Source: Ciceribacter sp. L1K22
Lineage (GTDB): Bacteria > Pseudomonadota > Alphaproteobacteria > Rhizobiales > Rhizobiaceae
Length of the DNA stretch: 64,000 bases
Assembly (NCBI RefSeq): GCF_017599385.1
Contig: NZ_JAGFPK010000001.1
Location: 932,177-996,176 of the forward strand
Direction of reading: 5' to 3'
Shown here: in pieces, positions 7,818 to 17,518 of the stretch
Position numbering within the stretch: position 1 is the stretch's first letter
How the letters are laid out: each line of letters opens with the position of its first letter
Translations under genes and position numbers: made by a program
Notes under the pieces: generated by a model
Seen by the model: the letters and a program-made list of their open reading frames with translations, nothing else
The model's database searches: none
Told to the model about the DNA's origin: nothing

Positions 7818-9374
7818 ATGAGCGACAAGAACAAGAAGCCCCAGAAGCTGAAGGCCCGCCTGCCGCGTGGTTTCGTGGATCGCGAGGCCGCCGATATCAG
7901 GGCCGCCGCGGAGATGATGGAGAAGATCCGCGAGGTCTACGAGCGCTACGGCTTCGACCCGATCGAGACCCCGCTTTTCGAATACACCGACGCGCTCGGC
8001 AAGTTCCTGCCCGACTCGGACCGCCCGAACGAGGGCGTCTTTTCGCTGCAGGACGACGACGATCAGTGGATGTCGCTGCGCTACGATCTGACCGCCCCCA
8101 TGGCTCGTCACGTCGCCGAGAATTTCCAGGAAATCCAGCTGCCCTACCGCACCTATCGCGCCGGCTACGTCTTCCGCAACGAAAAGCCAGGCCCCGGCCG
8201 CTTCCGCCAGTTCATGCAGTTCGACGCCGATACCGTCGGCGCACCGGGCGTCCAGGCCGATGCCGAAATGTGCATGATGATGGCCGACACGCTGGAAGCG
8301 CTTGGCATCAAGCGCGGCGACTATGTGATCCGGGTGAACAACCGCAAGGTTCTCGACGGCGTGATGGAAGCCATCGGGCTGGGTGGAGAGGAGAATGCCG
8401 GTCGGCGGCTAGGTGTGCTGCGGGCGATGGATAAGTTCGACAAGTTGGGAATTGAAGGCGTACGTTTGCTGTTGGGCAAAGGTCGAAAGGACGAATCCGG
8501 CGACTTCACAAAAGGTGCTGAACTCGATGATGAACAGATTCGAATTGTCACCAATGCGCTGTTTTTTTCACCATCAGAAACAGTCGAAGATGGTGCTATA
8601 GTCCATAGTAATCAGCGCGTTCTGGCGTTTCTAGCAGCTAACCAGCGGTCCAATGACTCGCTGCAGCAAGGCTATGACGAACTCTGGTCGATGTCCGAAA
8701 TGTTCAGATCGGCCGGATATAAGGAAGATCAAATTCGAATTGACGTGTCCGTCGTCCGCGGCCTGGAATACTACACCGGCCCCGTCTACGAAGCCGAACT
8801 CACCTTCGACGTCACCAATGAAAAGGGCGAGAAGGTCGTCTTCGGTTCGGTTGGCGGCGGCGGGCGGTATGACGGTCTCGTCTCGCGCTTCATGGGTCAG
8901 CCGGTCCCGGCCACGGGCTTCTCGATCGGCGTCTCGCGCCTCATGACGGCCCTGAAGAACCTCGGCAAGCTCGGTCAGGACGACGTGCAGGGTCCGGTCC
9001 TCGTCACCGTCATGGATGGCGATGTCGAGAGCATGGGCCGTTACCAGCGTTTCACGCAGGCTCTGCGAGCCGAGGGCATCCGCGCCGAAATGTACCAGGG
9101 CAACTGGAAGAAGTTCGGCAACCAGCTGAAATATGCCGACCGCCGCGGCTCGCCGATCGCCATCATCCAGGGCGGCGACGAACGCGAACAGGGCGTCGTG
9201 CAGATCAAGGACCTGATCGAGGGCAAACGCCTGTCCGGCGAGATCACCGACAATGCCGAATGGCGCGAGGCCCGCGTCGCGCAGGAGGTGGTGCCCGAGG
9301 CGGAACTGGTCGCCAAGGTGAAGGGCATCCTCGCCGCCCAGGCGGAAGATCGCCGCCGGGCGAAGGGCGGCTGA
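7818..9374 (+). CDS. hisS: Histidyl-tRNA synthetase
   Basis: A 518-residue class II aminoacyl-tRNA synthetase that charges tRNA-His. Motif 2 is visible as [20 protein letters not shown] (about residue 122), the histidine-A motif as [12 protein letters not shown] (about 314), and motif 3 as [11 protein letters not shown]-terminal anticodon-binding domain follows. It heads the hisS-hisZ-hisG run, with hisZ starting two bases after its stop. The part encoding the variable insertion region (about 8395-8750) is conspicuously AT-richer than both flanks while the frame and protein remain intact. The long N-terminal basic run before PRGFVD is typical of rhizobial HisS. Confidence 0.97.
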   Translation: MSDKNKKPQKLKARLPRGFVDREAADIRAAAEMMEKIREVYERYGFDPIETPLFEYTDALGKFLPDSDRPNEGVFSLQDDDDQWMSLRYDLTAPMARHVAENFQEIQLPYRTYRAGYVFRNEKPGPGRFRQFMQFDADTVGAPGVQADAEMCMMMADTLEALGIKRGDYVIRVNNRKVLDGVMEAIGLGGEENAGRRLGVLRAMDKFDKLGIEGVRLLLGKGRKDESGDFTKGAELDDEQIRIVTNALFFSPSETVEDGAIVHSNQRVLAFLAANQRSNDSLQQGYDELWSMSEMFRSAGYKEDQIRIDVSVVRGLEYYTGPVYEAELTFDVTNEKGEKVVFGSVGGGGRYDGLVSRFMGQPVPATGFSIGVSRLMTALKNLGKLGQDDVQGPVLVTVMDGDVESMGRYQRFTQALRAEGIRAEMYQGNWKKFGNQLKYADRRGSPIAIIQGGDEREQGVVQIKDLIEGKRLSGEITDNAEWREARVAQEVVPEAELVAKVKGILAAQAEDRRRAKGG

Positions 9375-9375
9375 A

Positions 9376-10497
9376 ATGCCCCGGACCGACATGCCGGAAT
9401 TCGCTGGCACCATTCTGCAGGAATTCGGCTCGCGTGGCACCACACGCGTCGACACGCCGGTGATCCAGCCGGCCGCCCCCTTCCTCGACATGGCAGGCGA
9501 GGATCTGCGTCGTCGTATCTTCCTCACGGAAAACGAGCGCGGCGACAGCCTCTGCCTGCGCCCGGAATTCACCATCCCCGTCTGTCTTCGCCATATCGAA
9601 ACAGCAACAGGCACGCCGAAACGATATGCCTATCTCGGCGAGGTTTTCCGTCAGCGGCGTGAGGGCTCCAACGAGTTCTATCAGGCAGGCATCGAGGATC
9701 TCGGTGATCCCGCCGTTGCTGCCGCTGACGCAAGGGCGATCGCCGATGCGCAGGCAGTGTTGGCGCGCCTCCTCCCCGGTCGTCGTCTGTCGATAACGCT
9801 GGGCGATCAGAGCGTGTTCGAGGCAGTGGTCCACGCGCTCGGCCTGCCGGCCGGCTGGCGCAAGCGGCTCATCCACGCATTCGGTGACGCCGATCATATC
9901 GAGCAATTGCTGCTGAAGCTCGCCTCGCCGCAGAATGGCAGCGGACTGGAGCCACAGGTCGCGACCCTTCTTGCACGCGGAGACGAAAGGGCACTCATTG
10001 CCCATATCGATAAAACCATGCAGGAAACCGGCTATTCCACCAATGCCAGCCGCTCACCAACCGAGATCGCCCAGCGCCTGAAGGAGAAGCTGACGCTAGC
10101 CGAAACTCGTCTCGATGGCGCTGCACTTCTGCTTTTGCGCGAGTTCCTCTCGCTCGAACTGCCGTTGTCGGAAGCCTCCGCGGCACTCTCCGGTTTCGCC
10201 GATGCGGCGGGTCTGAGGCTGGGCGACGCGGTGTCGCGCTTCGACGAACGCGTCGCGGCGCTCGCCAATCTCGGCGTCGATCTCGAGGGGGTTGTCTATC
10301 GCGCTGCCTTCGGCCGTCCGCTCGACTATTACACCGGCCTTGTCTTTGAAATCGCGATGGAAGGCCAGGGCGCCATCCTCGCCGGCGGCGGTCGCTTCGA
10401 TCGCCTGCTGACCTTGCTCGGCGCCGAAACCCACATTCCGGCGGTCGGTTTCTCGCTCTGGCTCGATCGCATCGAGAGCGCGAGGAGCGTGCCATGA
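9376..10497 (+). CDS. hisZ: ATP phosphoribosyltransferase regulatory subunit
   Basis: 373 residues related to the catalytic core of HisRS (class II synthetase fold) but shorter and lacking tRNA-charging ability. The lineage is visible in [25 protein letters not shown] and [15 protein letters not shown]. HisZ pairs with short-form HisG to make the hetero-octameric first enzyme of histidine biosynthesis and confers histidine feedback. It is immediately followed by hisG, whose ATG overlaps the hisZ stop (ATGA), so the two are translationally coupled. That is the expected arrangement for the short-form enzyme. Confidence 0.95.
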   Translation: MPRTDMPEFAGTILQEFGSRGTTRVDTPVIQPAAPFLDMAGEDLRRRIFLTENERGDSLCLRPEFTIPVCLRHIETATGTPKRYAYLGEVFRQRREGSNEFYQAGIEDLGDPAVAAADARAIADAQAVLARLLPGRRLSITLGDQSVFEAVVHALGLPAGWRKRLIHAFGDADHIEQLLLKLASPQNGSGLEPQVATLLARGDERALIAHIDKTMQETGYSTNASRSPTEIAQRLKEKLTLAETRLDGAALLLLREFLSLELPLSEASAALSGFADAAGLRLGDAVSRFDERVAALANLGVDLEGVVYRAAFGRPLDYYTGLVFEIAMEGQGAILAGGGRFDRLLTLLGAETHIPAVGFSLWLDRIESARSVP

Positions 10498-11189
10498 CGA
10501 TCACCATCGCACTGCCGTCCAAGGGCCGGATGAAGGATGACGCCACCGCTGTCTTCGAGAAGGCCGGCATGAAGATCGCTGCCGTCGGCAATGACCGATC
10601 CTATCGCGGTCGCGTCGAAGGCTGCGATGATGTCGAGATCGCCTTTCTTTCAGCGTCGGAGATTTCGCGCGAAATCGGTAATGGTACGGTCGATTTCGGC
10701 GTGACGGGGGAAGACCTCGTACGCGAGGGACTGGCCGATGCGGATGGTCGCGTGGAATTCTGCGCGCGCCTGGGCTTCGGCCACGCCGATGTCGTGGTTG
10801 CTGTTCCGGAAATCTGGCTCGATGTCGACAGCATGGCCGATTTGGGCGACGTGGCGGCGGATTTCCGAACACGCCATGGCCGCCGCCTGACCATCGCGAC
10901 GAAATACTGGCGTCTCACGCAGCAGTTCTTCTCCCGCCAGCACGGCATCCAGCTCTACCGCATCGTCGAAAGCCTCGGCGCGACGGAAGGTGCGCCCGCT
11001 GCCGGACAGGCGGACATCATCGTCGACATCACCTCCACCGGCTCGACGCTCCGGGCAAACCATCTGAAAATCCTGTCCGATAGCGTCATCCTTCGATCCG
11101 AGGCCTGTCTGGTTCGAGCCCGCAAGGCGGAGCATGAAGCTGACGCGACGGTGGCGCGGATCGTCAGCGCGATACAGTCGGTGCTCTGA
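10494..11189 (+). CDS. hisG: ATP phosphoribosyltransferase catalytic subunit (short form)
   Basis: 231 residues, the length of the short-form HisG that lacks the C-terminal regulatory domain. It catalyses ATP + PRPP to phosphoribosyl-ATP, the committed step of histidine biosynthesis. Visible motifs include [11 protein letters not shown] at the N-terminus, [10 protein letters not shown], and the PRPP-binding segment [17 protein letters not shown] near residue 175. It overlaps hisZ upstream and a methyltransferase gene downstream (stop/start TGATG), so the three are co-translated. A separate HisZ subunit explains the missing regulatory domain. Confidence 0.96.
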   Translation: MTITIALPSKGRMKDDATAVFEKAGMKIAAVGNDRSYRGRVEGCDDVEIAFLSASEISREIGNGTVDFGVTGEDLVREGLADADGRVEFCARLGFGHADVVVAVPEIWLDVDSMADLGDVAADFRTRHGRRLTIATKYWRLTQQFFSRQHGIQLYRIVESLGATEGAPAAGQADIIVDITSTGSTLRANHLKILSDSVILRSEACLVRARKAEHEADATVARIVSAIQSVL

Positions 11190-11788
11190 TGGATGAGGCC
11201 GAACGGATCGTTGGCCTTTACGAGCGGCATGCGGTTGCCTTTGATCGCATAAGAGGCCGGAACCTGTTCGAGAAACCATGGCTCGATCGGTTTGCGGAAG
11301 GCCTTTCGACGAATGCTGCGGTGCTCGATATCGGGTGTGGTTCCGGTGAACCGATGGCCGCCGAGCTTGTAGCGCGAGGACTGCGTGTCACCGGCATTGA
11401 CAGCTCGGCGACGCTGATCGACCTCTGCCGCAGCCGGATGCCGGGTTCCGAATGGCTGGTGACTGATATGCGAACGATGGACCTTGGGCGGCGCTTTCAA
11501 GGTCTCATCGCCTGGCACAGCTTCTTTCACCTCACGCAGGATGACCAGCGATCTATGTTTGCCCGCTTTGCCGCGCATGCGGCGGCGCGCGCGATGCTGA
11601 TGTTCACCTCCGGTCCCGCCGACGGCATAGCAATTGGTGAATTCGAGGGTGAACCTCTCTATCACGCGAGCCTGGCGGCGGAAGAATATCGGGTACTTCT
11701 GAAAGACAACGGCTTTGTCGTCGTCGATCACGTGGCGAATGATCCTGATTGCGGCGGGGCGACGGTGTGGCTGGCGCAAAGGGTATGA
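11189..11788 (+). CDS. Class I SAM-dependent methyltransferase
   Basis: 199 residues. Motif I is VLDIGCGSGEP at residues 45-55, followed by the acidic strand-2 residue in VTGIDSSATLI and by the post-motif region FQGLIAWHSFFHLTQDDQ. This is the layout of small-molecule methyltransferases of the UbiE/type 11 kind. Its start codon overlaps the hisG stop, so it belongs to the same transcript, but no link to histidine synthesis is known. Substrate unknown. Confidence 0.85.
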   Translation: MDEAERIVGLYERHAVAFDRIRGRNLFEKPWLDRFAEGLSTNAAVLDIGCGSGEPMAAELVARGLRVTGIDSSATLIDLCRSRMPGSEWLVTDMRTMDLGRRFQGLIAWHSFFHLTQDDQRSMFARFAAHAAARAMLMFTSGPADGIAIGEFEGEPLYHASLAAEEYRVLLKDNGFVVVDHVANDPDCGGATVWLAQRV

Positions 11789-11821
11789 ATTTGCCGGTCC
11801 CGCCAGCCTTCTGACCTGTCC

Positions 11822-12571
11822 CTACTTCATCGTGATATGGACCCAGCCGCCTGTTTCACCGGTCAGCACACCCTGGTCGGCCGGAGCAGGGCGCTCGAGA
11901 GCCTTGAAGAGAGTCTCGGTCTTCGTCCAATAAGGCACATACCATTCGCGATCGACATCCATGATCAGAACCCGGTCCGTTGCGGCATCATAGGCACCGA
12001 TCGGCGACACGTGCGGTCCGTCCCAGTCTCCGGTAACCACACCCTGGTTGAAATAGACCAGCATGAGGTCCTTTGCCGATTCCTCGTTCGCGGCCAAGAG
12101 CGCGCGGAACGCATCAAGTGTCGCCGTCGTGTCCTTCGTCGGCTGCGCGGCCTCGACCTTCGCATCAATGTTGAATGCTTTCAGACTCTGGGCGGTATCC
12201 TCGGTGAGGTCGGCGAAGGTCACGCCGTCCCCCTCGTCGGCTGCCTGCTCGGCCCAGCGTTCATCCTTGGTCGCTTCCAGGAGGTTGTCCTGGGTCACGA
12301 GGGTGTCCTCGGCCATGGCGGGCAGTCCGCGAAGCGTGTTCACCGCAATCGTTACCGATGCGAGCGAGCATGCCGACGATGTTTGTTGGTGGATGTAGAA
12401 CGGGGAAATTGCCCAGTAGTCTGGCGCGGCGGCGGTTTTGAGATAAGCGTGATCGGCCGTGATCGGTGTCGCATCGGCTCCAAGTTTCGGCTTCGGCGGG
12501 TCGGCCGCTATGGCAGCGCCATTCGCCGTCAGCAGTGCGATCGACAGGGTTGCTGTTCGTAGGAATGTCAT
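11822..12571 (-). CDS. Exported phytochelatin-synthase-like cysteine peptidase
   Basis: The ATG at 12571 gives 249 residues with a signal peptide (MTFLRTATLSIALLTANGAAIA). The mature protein has the Cys-His-Asp triad of the phytochelatin synthase family: C68 in SSACSLASVTIAVNTL, H187 in GPHVSPIGAYD and D205 in VLIMDVDREWYVPYW. The spacing is close to that of cyanobacterial half-molecule homologues. Bacterial single-domain members mainly hydrolyse glutathione to gamma-Glu-Cys and make little or no phytochelatin. An exported location would mean periplasmic thiol peptide processing. No metal-transport genes adjoin it. Confidence 0.8.
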   Translation of the reverse strand: MTFLRTATLSIALLTANGAAIAADPPKPKLGADATPITADHAYLKTAAAPDYWAISPFYIHQQTSSACSLASVTIAVNTLRGLPAMAEDTLVTQDNLLEATKDERWAEQAADEGDGVTFADLTEDTAQSLKAFNIDAKVEAAQPTKDTTATLDAFRALLAANEESAKDLMLVYFNQGVVTGDWDGPHVSPIGAYDAATDRVLIMDVDREWYVPYWTKTETLFKALERPAPADQGVLTGETGGWVHITMK

Positions 12572-12631
12572 GTCTGCCTCTCCGATCATTTGACGAGGCA
12601 CTATCCCACAAAGGCAAGCGAAAACAAGAAG

Positions 12632-12657
12632 AGGCCGCCGAAGTTCTCCGGCGGCCT
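12632..12657 (-). terminator. Rho-independent terminator of the DoxX gene
   Basis: A 9-bp perfect stem (AGGCCGCCG / CGGCGGCCT) with an 8-nt loop lies just beyond the DoxX stop. On the minus strand it is followed by a T-rich run (CTTCTTGTTTTC). Confidence 0.7.
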
Positions 12658-12680
12658 TCCGATCAGTTCTCGACGGTGTA

Positions 12681-13127
12681 TCAGGCGATTGCGGTAGCGG
12701 CGCCGCGGCGGGCGTCGATCGAGTAGGCGCCGGCGCCGATGACGGCGAGAAGGATATAACCGCCGGCGAGGGTGATGTTCTTCATGACCATGATCTGGTT
12801 CAGCGTGTTGATCCAGCCGAGCGCGCCTTCCGGCCAGCCTTCGATGGCCACGGTGCCAGTGTGGAAGACGAGACCGGTGAAGACGCAGAAGAGCGCCACC
12901 GTCCAGGCGGTGATCCGGGTCTGGAAGCCGACGAGCAGGAAGAGGCCAGCGATCAGTTCATAGAGGCCGGCGAGGTAGGCAAGTGCGGTTTCTGCCGGGA
13001 GACCGGCGCCGGCGATCATGCCAGCGGTGCCGGCCGGATCGGCAAGCTTGCCAAAACCGGACATGATGAACATGAAGGAAAGCAGCACGCGGGCAAGAAG
13101 AATGAGCACGTTATTGGTCGAGGACAT
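12681..13127 (-). CDS. DoxX family membrane protein
   Basis: 148 residues from ATG 13127, with an AGGAG SD six bases upstream. Four transmembrane helices form the DoxX fold. Typical segments are VLLSFMFIMSGFGKLADPAG in helix 1 and YLAGLYELIAGLFLLVGFQTR in helix 2. DoxX proteins sit in the inner membrane and have been linked to quinone or redox-stress functions, but the biochemical role here is unknown. It is a single-gene unit closed by a terminator. A longer frame upstream of this Met is not supported. Confidence 0.88.
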   Translation of the reverse strand: MSSTNNVLILLARVLLSFMFIMSGFGKLADPAGTAGMIAGAGLPAETALAYLAGLYELIAGLFLLVGFQTRITAWTVALFCVFTGLVFHTGTVAIEGWPEGALGWINTLNQIMVMKNITLAGGYILLAVIGAGAYSIDARRGAATAIA

Positions 13128-13269
13128 GTGTTTCTCCTGAAACGATGGAACGGACTTGCTATGCGCAGTGGCCGCAAGATGCGTTTTTTCCATCGTCTCG
13201 CATAGATAAACAACGATGCACATTTCGTTCGAGAAACGTGAACAGTAGTCTTTTAATGCTGCTGTCGTC

Positions 13270-13716
13270 TTACGCGAGCCGGGCGAGGGCGGCGGCGGAA
13301 ATCTTGAACTTAGGAAACAGAAAGACGCCGGCCATGGTGCCGACTTCGGCCTGTTCCTCCAGTCCTGTCGATTCCCCGATGCAGAACACCGGCTGGCGTC
13401 GACCATCGCCGTGATGGATTGTCGTGGAGTAGCAGAAGGACGACGAGGTCGTCGCGGCTTGTTCGAAAAGTCCCAGGATGTGTGCCCTGTCCTGGGTTTC
13501 GTAACACCGCATCATGCTCAGCAGCCCACACTCGGGCCCATCCACACCGTGGAGCGCCTTTGCATATTCGCCAAGGCGGATGACGCCATTGGCAAGGTCG
13601 CCGACCCAGCCCTCGGCCATTGAAAATCGATTGATCAGGTCCAGGCCACTCTCATCCGTGGCGTTATGCGATGCGTCGAAGGCTTCATCTACGCTGGACT
13701 TGCATATTTTGAACAA
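13270..13716 (-). CDS. PAS-domain-only protein
   Basis: 148 residues from a TTG start at 13716 preceded by GGGGG at good SD spacing. Residues 30-130 show the PAS pattern: AEGWVGDLANGVIRLGEYAKALHG, then a DRAHILGLFEQAA helix, then CYSTTIHHGDGRRQPVFCIG and a final strand TMAGVFLFPKF. No output domain (kinase, GGDEF, HTH) is attached, so it probably senses or docks to a partner. Such lone PAS proteins are common in rhizobia. It follows an AT-richer spacer downstream of the groEL terminator. Confidence 0.65.
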   Translation of the reverse strand: MFKICKSSVDEAFDASHNATDESGLDLINRFSMAEGWVGDLANGVIRLGEYAKALHGVDGPECGLLSMMRCYETQDRAHILGLFEQAATTSSSFCYSTTIHHGDGRRQPVFCIGESTGLEEQAEVGTMAGVFLFPKFKISAAALARLA

Positions 13717-13829
13717 GACGATCCCCCAAAAGTCTTAAGCCAAAGCAGGCTTCTCCGGCAGCGCGGAGAATTTTAAGAAGATTGCCGCCAACGGCCCCCC
13801 GGGGCGGCAAATTCAGTATCAGTTTTACG

Positions 13830-14045
13830 CTACTCGACCCCTCGACGATACGATTGCAACCAATCGTCGTCACCGGCCCCGCAATATGTTTCCGTCTGAC
13901 GCATGTCCGATCGCCGCCGTTGATTTTTCCATCGGAAGCCCTCGGACATCGAAATATTCCGAACGACATCTAATGCGTTGGCGGGTGATTGAAACTCGGG
14001 CAGCGTTATAGTTGCTTTTTCCTCTTCGGCAATTCTTTTTTGCAT
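13830..14045 (-). CDS. Possible small protein, 71 codons (unverified)
   Basis: An open frame starting MQKRIAEEEKATITLPEFQ with a hydrophilic, helix-prone beginning and an Arg-rich middle. No SD sequence precedes the ATG and I recognise no family. It is included because the N-terminal half looks more protein-like than a random frame and the region is otherwise empty. Confidence 0.25.
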   Translation of the reverse strand: MQKRIAEEEKATITLPEFQSPANALDVVRNISMSEGFRWKNQRRRSDMRQTETYCGAGDDDWLQSYRRGVE

Positions 14046-14099
14046 AGCGACGAGAATGCTCGCCTAAGTCATTGTTTTTGCCGTTTGTGTACCATTTCG

Positions 14100-14234
14100 T
14101 TACAGTTCATTTTTCCACATGTCGCGTTCGACCGTCGGAACTCCCGGCGCCGCTGGCGTGGTGATGGTCGTAGACCCCTGGCCAGAATTCGCGTCTCGCG
14201 GATTGCGGTCTTCCTTTTTTAGAAACTCTAACAT
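14100..14234 (-). CDS. Possible small protein, 44 codons (unverified)
   Basis: The frame from ATG 14234 reads MLEFLKKEDRNPRDANSGQG and ends KNEL. Codon choice is more GC-rich than the AT-rich DNA directly upstream, where TTGATT and TATATC could form a weak promoter. There is no clear SD, so it might be leaderless or not a gene. Confidence 0.25.
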   Translation of the reverse strand: MLEFLKKEDRNPRDANSGQGSTTITTPAAPGVPTVERDMWKNEL

Positions 14235-14311
14235 CACCGATATATAAATCAATTGCCGATTGAGCCTTCCCCTCGGGCCTGTTCTTTGCTTTTTGGAGTA
14301 AAGCCAAAGAA

Positions 14312-14335
14312 AAGGGCGGCCCGGAGACCGCCCTT
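14312..14335 (-). terminator. groESL operon terminator
   Basis: An 8-bp stem AAGGGCGG / CCGCCCTT with an 8-nt loop lies about 40 bp beyond the groEL stop. On the minus strand it is followed by TTCTTTGG. Confidence 0.7.
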
Positions 14336-14373
14336 CCAAATGAACCGGCTGGTTCAGATATGAGGCATATGCC

Positions 14374-16032
<1,659 letters not shown>

Positions 16033-16076
16033 TTAGCTCTTTGGTGAATTGTTGATGTGGGATACGGATCGGCAGA

Positions 16077-16373
16077 TCAGCCGATAACGCCCATGATGTC
16101 GGATTCCTTCATGATCAGAAGGTCGACGCCATCGAGCTTGACTTCGGTGCCCGACCACTTGCCGAACAGGACGCGATCGCCGACTTTGACGTCGAGAGCC
16201 ACCTGCTTGCCGTTTTCGTCGCGGGCACCCGGGCCGACGGCGACGATTTCGCCTTCAGCCGGCTTTTCCTTGGCGGTGTCCGGAATGATGATGCCGCCCT
16301 TGGTCTTTTCTTCGGACTCGACGCGCTTTACAACGACGCGGTCGTGCAGGGGGCGGAAGTTGGTGCTTGCCAT
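16077..16373 (-). CDS. groES: Co-chaperonin GroES (Hsp10)
   Basis: 98 residues beginning [20 protein letters not shown], with the mobile-loop region [18 protein letters not shown] and the C-terminal [16 protein letters not shown]. GroES caps the GroEL ring. It is the first gene of the operon, 62 bp upstream of groEL, with a GAGGG SD. The start at 16373 leaves a 5' leader containing the CIRCE element. Confidence 0.98.
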   Translation of the reverse strand: MASTNFRPLHDRVVVKRVESEEKTKGGIIIPDTAKEKPAEGEIVAVGPGARDENGKQVALDVKVGDRVLFGKWSGTEVKLDGVDLLIMKESDIMGVIG

Positions 16374-16429
16374 TGTCTAATCCCTCGATCAAATGACATT
16401 GGCGGATCTCAGGGACCCGCGTGATGATG

Positions 16430-16456
16430 TTAGCACTCGCCATTGAAGAGTGCTAG
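16430..16456 (-). promoter_or_regulatory. CIRCE operator (HrcA binding site)
   Basis: TTAGCACTC-N9-GAGTGCTAG matches the CIRCE consensus TTAGCACTC-N9-GAGTGCTAA at 17 of 18 arm positions. It lies at the predicted transcription start of groESL, so HrcA binding would block initiation until heat shock. Confidence 0.95.
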
Positions 16457-16463
16457 CGACGTC

Positions 16464-16492
16464 GATTTAGGGATAGCATCGTGCGGAGTCAA
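16464..16492 (-). promoter_or_regulatory. groESL promoter (sigma-70 type)
   Basis: On the minus strand, TTGACT (16492-16487), a 17-bp spacer and TAAATC (16469-16464) form a good housekeeping promoter. The predicted start falls at the edge of the CIRCE element, as in HrcA-controlled promoters. Confidence 0.7.
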
Positions 16493-16561
16493 GAACGGCT
16501 CCGAAAAAACCGTGAGCCGCACCTGATTGGGTGACTAGAGTGCGCGAGGCAGCGCTGGCGG

Positions 16562-16903
16562 TCAGAGCGGCATCATCTGAAACACGCCGAAATGCCCAGC
16601 TATGCGGTTCTCCGCCAGGAACGCAGCGGGTTCGAATTGCGTGCTCTCGTAGAATGCGTCGACGGCCGCCTTGGCCTGGCGGAGTGATGCCGCGTTTTCC
16701 CATTCCACCACCGTCACCACTTCGATCCGATCCTCGACTTCCATGATCGCGACCCTGTTGTAGAGGCAGCCGGACAGAGTGTCGAAATAGCCATGGATGA
16801 GCGCGAGACGGTCTGCAAAGGCAGCAAGGCTGTCGCGAGGGCAGTCGAAGCGATCAATACGGAAAATGCTTGCACTACGAGGAAACACGGAAGCGGCGTT
16901 CAT
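16562..16903 (-). CDS. Small ABM-like (dimeric alpha/beta barrel) protein, probable SoxR target
   Basis: 113 residues with the ferredoxin-like ABM pattern: RIDRFDCPRDSLAAFADRL, the central GCLYNRVAIMEVED, the strand EVVTVVEWENAASLRQAKAAV, and a His late in the chain. Antibiotic-biosynthesis-monooxygenase-like proteins oxidise quinone-type compounds or are of unknown function. A GGAG SD sits 7 bases before ATG 16903. A SoxR-type promoter with a 19-bp spacer reads into this gene, and soxR is divergent from it. This suggests a role in responding to redox-cycling compounds; the enzymatic reaction itself is unproven. Confidence 0.7.
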   Translation of the reverse strand: MNAASVFPRSASIFRIDRFDCPRDSLAAFADRLALIHGYFDTLSGCLYNRVAIMEVEDRIEVVTVVEWENAASLRQAKAAVDAFYESTQFEPAAFLAENRIAGHFGVFQMMPL

Positions 16904-16940
16904 GAGGGTTCTCCGGAAGAGTTGTCATTGAATACCGCAG

Positions 16941-16971
16941 ACGATAGAACCTCAAGTAAACTTGAGATCAA
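16941..16971 (-). promoter_or_regulatory. SoxR box and 19-bp-spaced promoter of the ABM gene
   Basis: CCTCAAGTAAACTTGAGA (16950-16967, + strand) differs from the enterobacterial soxS operator CCTCAAGTTAACTTGAGG at two positions. On the minus strand it lies within TTGATC (16971-16966), a 19-bp spacer and TATCGT (16946-16941). The overlong spacer is the diagnostic geometry of MerR-family activated promoters, and the operator overlaps it just as at soxS. Confidence 0.85.
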
Positions 16972-16977
16972 GGGCAA

Positions 16978-17433
16978 ATGATGACGAGTGGCAGGAAAAT
17001 GACGGACGGGTTTCTGACGGTCGGCGAGGTCGCGTTGCGCGCCGGTATCGCCGTCTCCGCTCTTCACTTTTACGAGCGGGAGGGTTTGATCGGCAGTTGG
17101 CGGACTTCCGGAAACCAGCGCCGCTATCCGCGCGGCGTCCTTCGACGGGTCGCGCTCATCAAGACGGCGCAACGGCTCGGAGTGCCTCTCGCCGACGTCC
17201 GCGAAGCGCTCGCCACCTTGCCGCAGGACCGCTCGCCGACGGCCGCTGACTGGCGGCGGCTGTCAACCAATTGGCGTAGTAAGCTGGACGAGCGCATCCG
17301 CACGCTCGTGGCACTCCGGGATCAACTTGACACTTGCATCGGATGCGGCTGCCTGTCGCTGGATGATTGCCCGTTGCGCAATCCGGATGACAGTCTTCGC
17401 AAGGAAGGTCCAGGCCCGCGCCTTATGCCCTGA
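16978..17433 (+). CDS. soxR: Redox-sensitive transcriptional activator SoxR
   Basis: 151 residues of MerR type. The N-terminal winged helix ([20 protein letters not shown], residues 12-31) is followed by the dimerisation helix and the [2Fe-2S] site [12 protein letters not shown], with C120, C123, C125 and C131 spaced exactly as in E. coli SoxR. The oxidised cluster activates target promoters in response to redox-cycling drugs or superoxide. It is divergent from the ABM gene, with the SoxR box between them. In non-enteric bacteria SoxR usually controls such small redox genes directly and not soxS. ATG 16999 is an alternative start. Confidence 0.95.
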   Translation: MMTSGRKMTDGFLTVGEVALRAGIAVSALHFYEREGLIGSWRTSGNQRRYPRGVLRRVALIKTAQRLGVPLADVREALATLPQDRSPTAADWRRLSTNWRSKLDERIRTLVALRDQLDTCIGCGCLSLDDCPLRNPDDSLRKEGPGPRLMP

Positions 17434-17518
17434 TAGCGCTACGCGGCAAAAGACCTTGCCTTTGGCCTCCGCCTTTGCAATGTGGGCCGCTGACTTCATC
17501 GAACCGGGATCGGGGTAC

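Larger units (their letters stand above)
13717..14373. other. AT-richer spacer between the PAS protein gene and groEL
   Basis: About 650 bp without a convincing gene. It contains the groEL terminator (14312-14335), a GC-rich inverted repeat TTGCCGCC ... GGCGGCAA near 13782-13811, and two weak minus-strand small reading frames listed separately. Base composition is visibly lower in GC than the surrounding coding sequence. Confidence 0.6.

Noticed and set aside
14100..14339. 79-codon frame reaching into the groEL terminator
   Set aside because: Its first part is translated terminator hairpin; only the last 44 codons are kept as a weak candidate.
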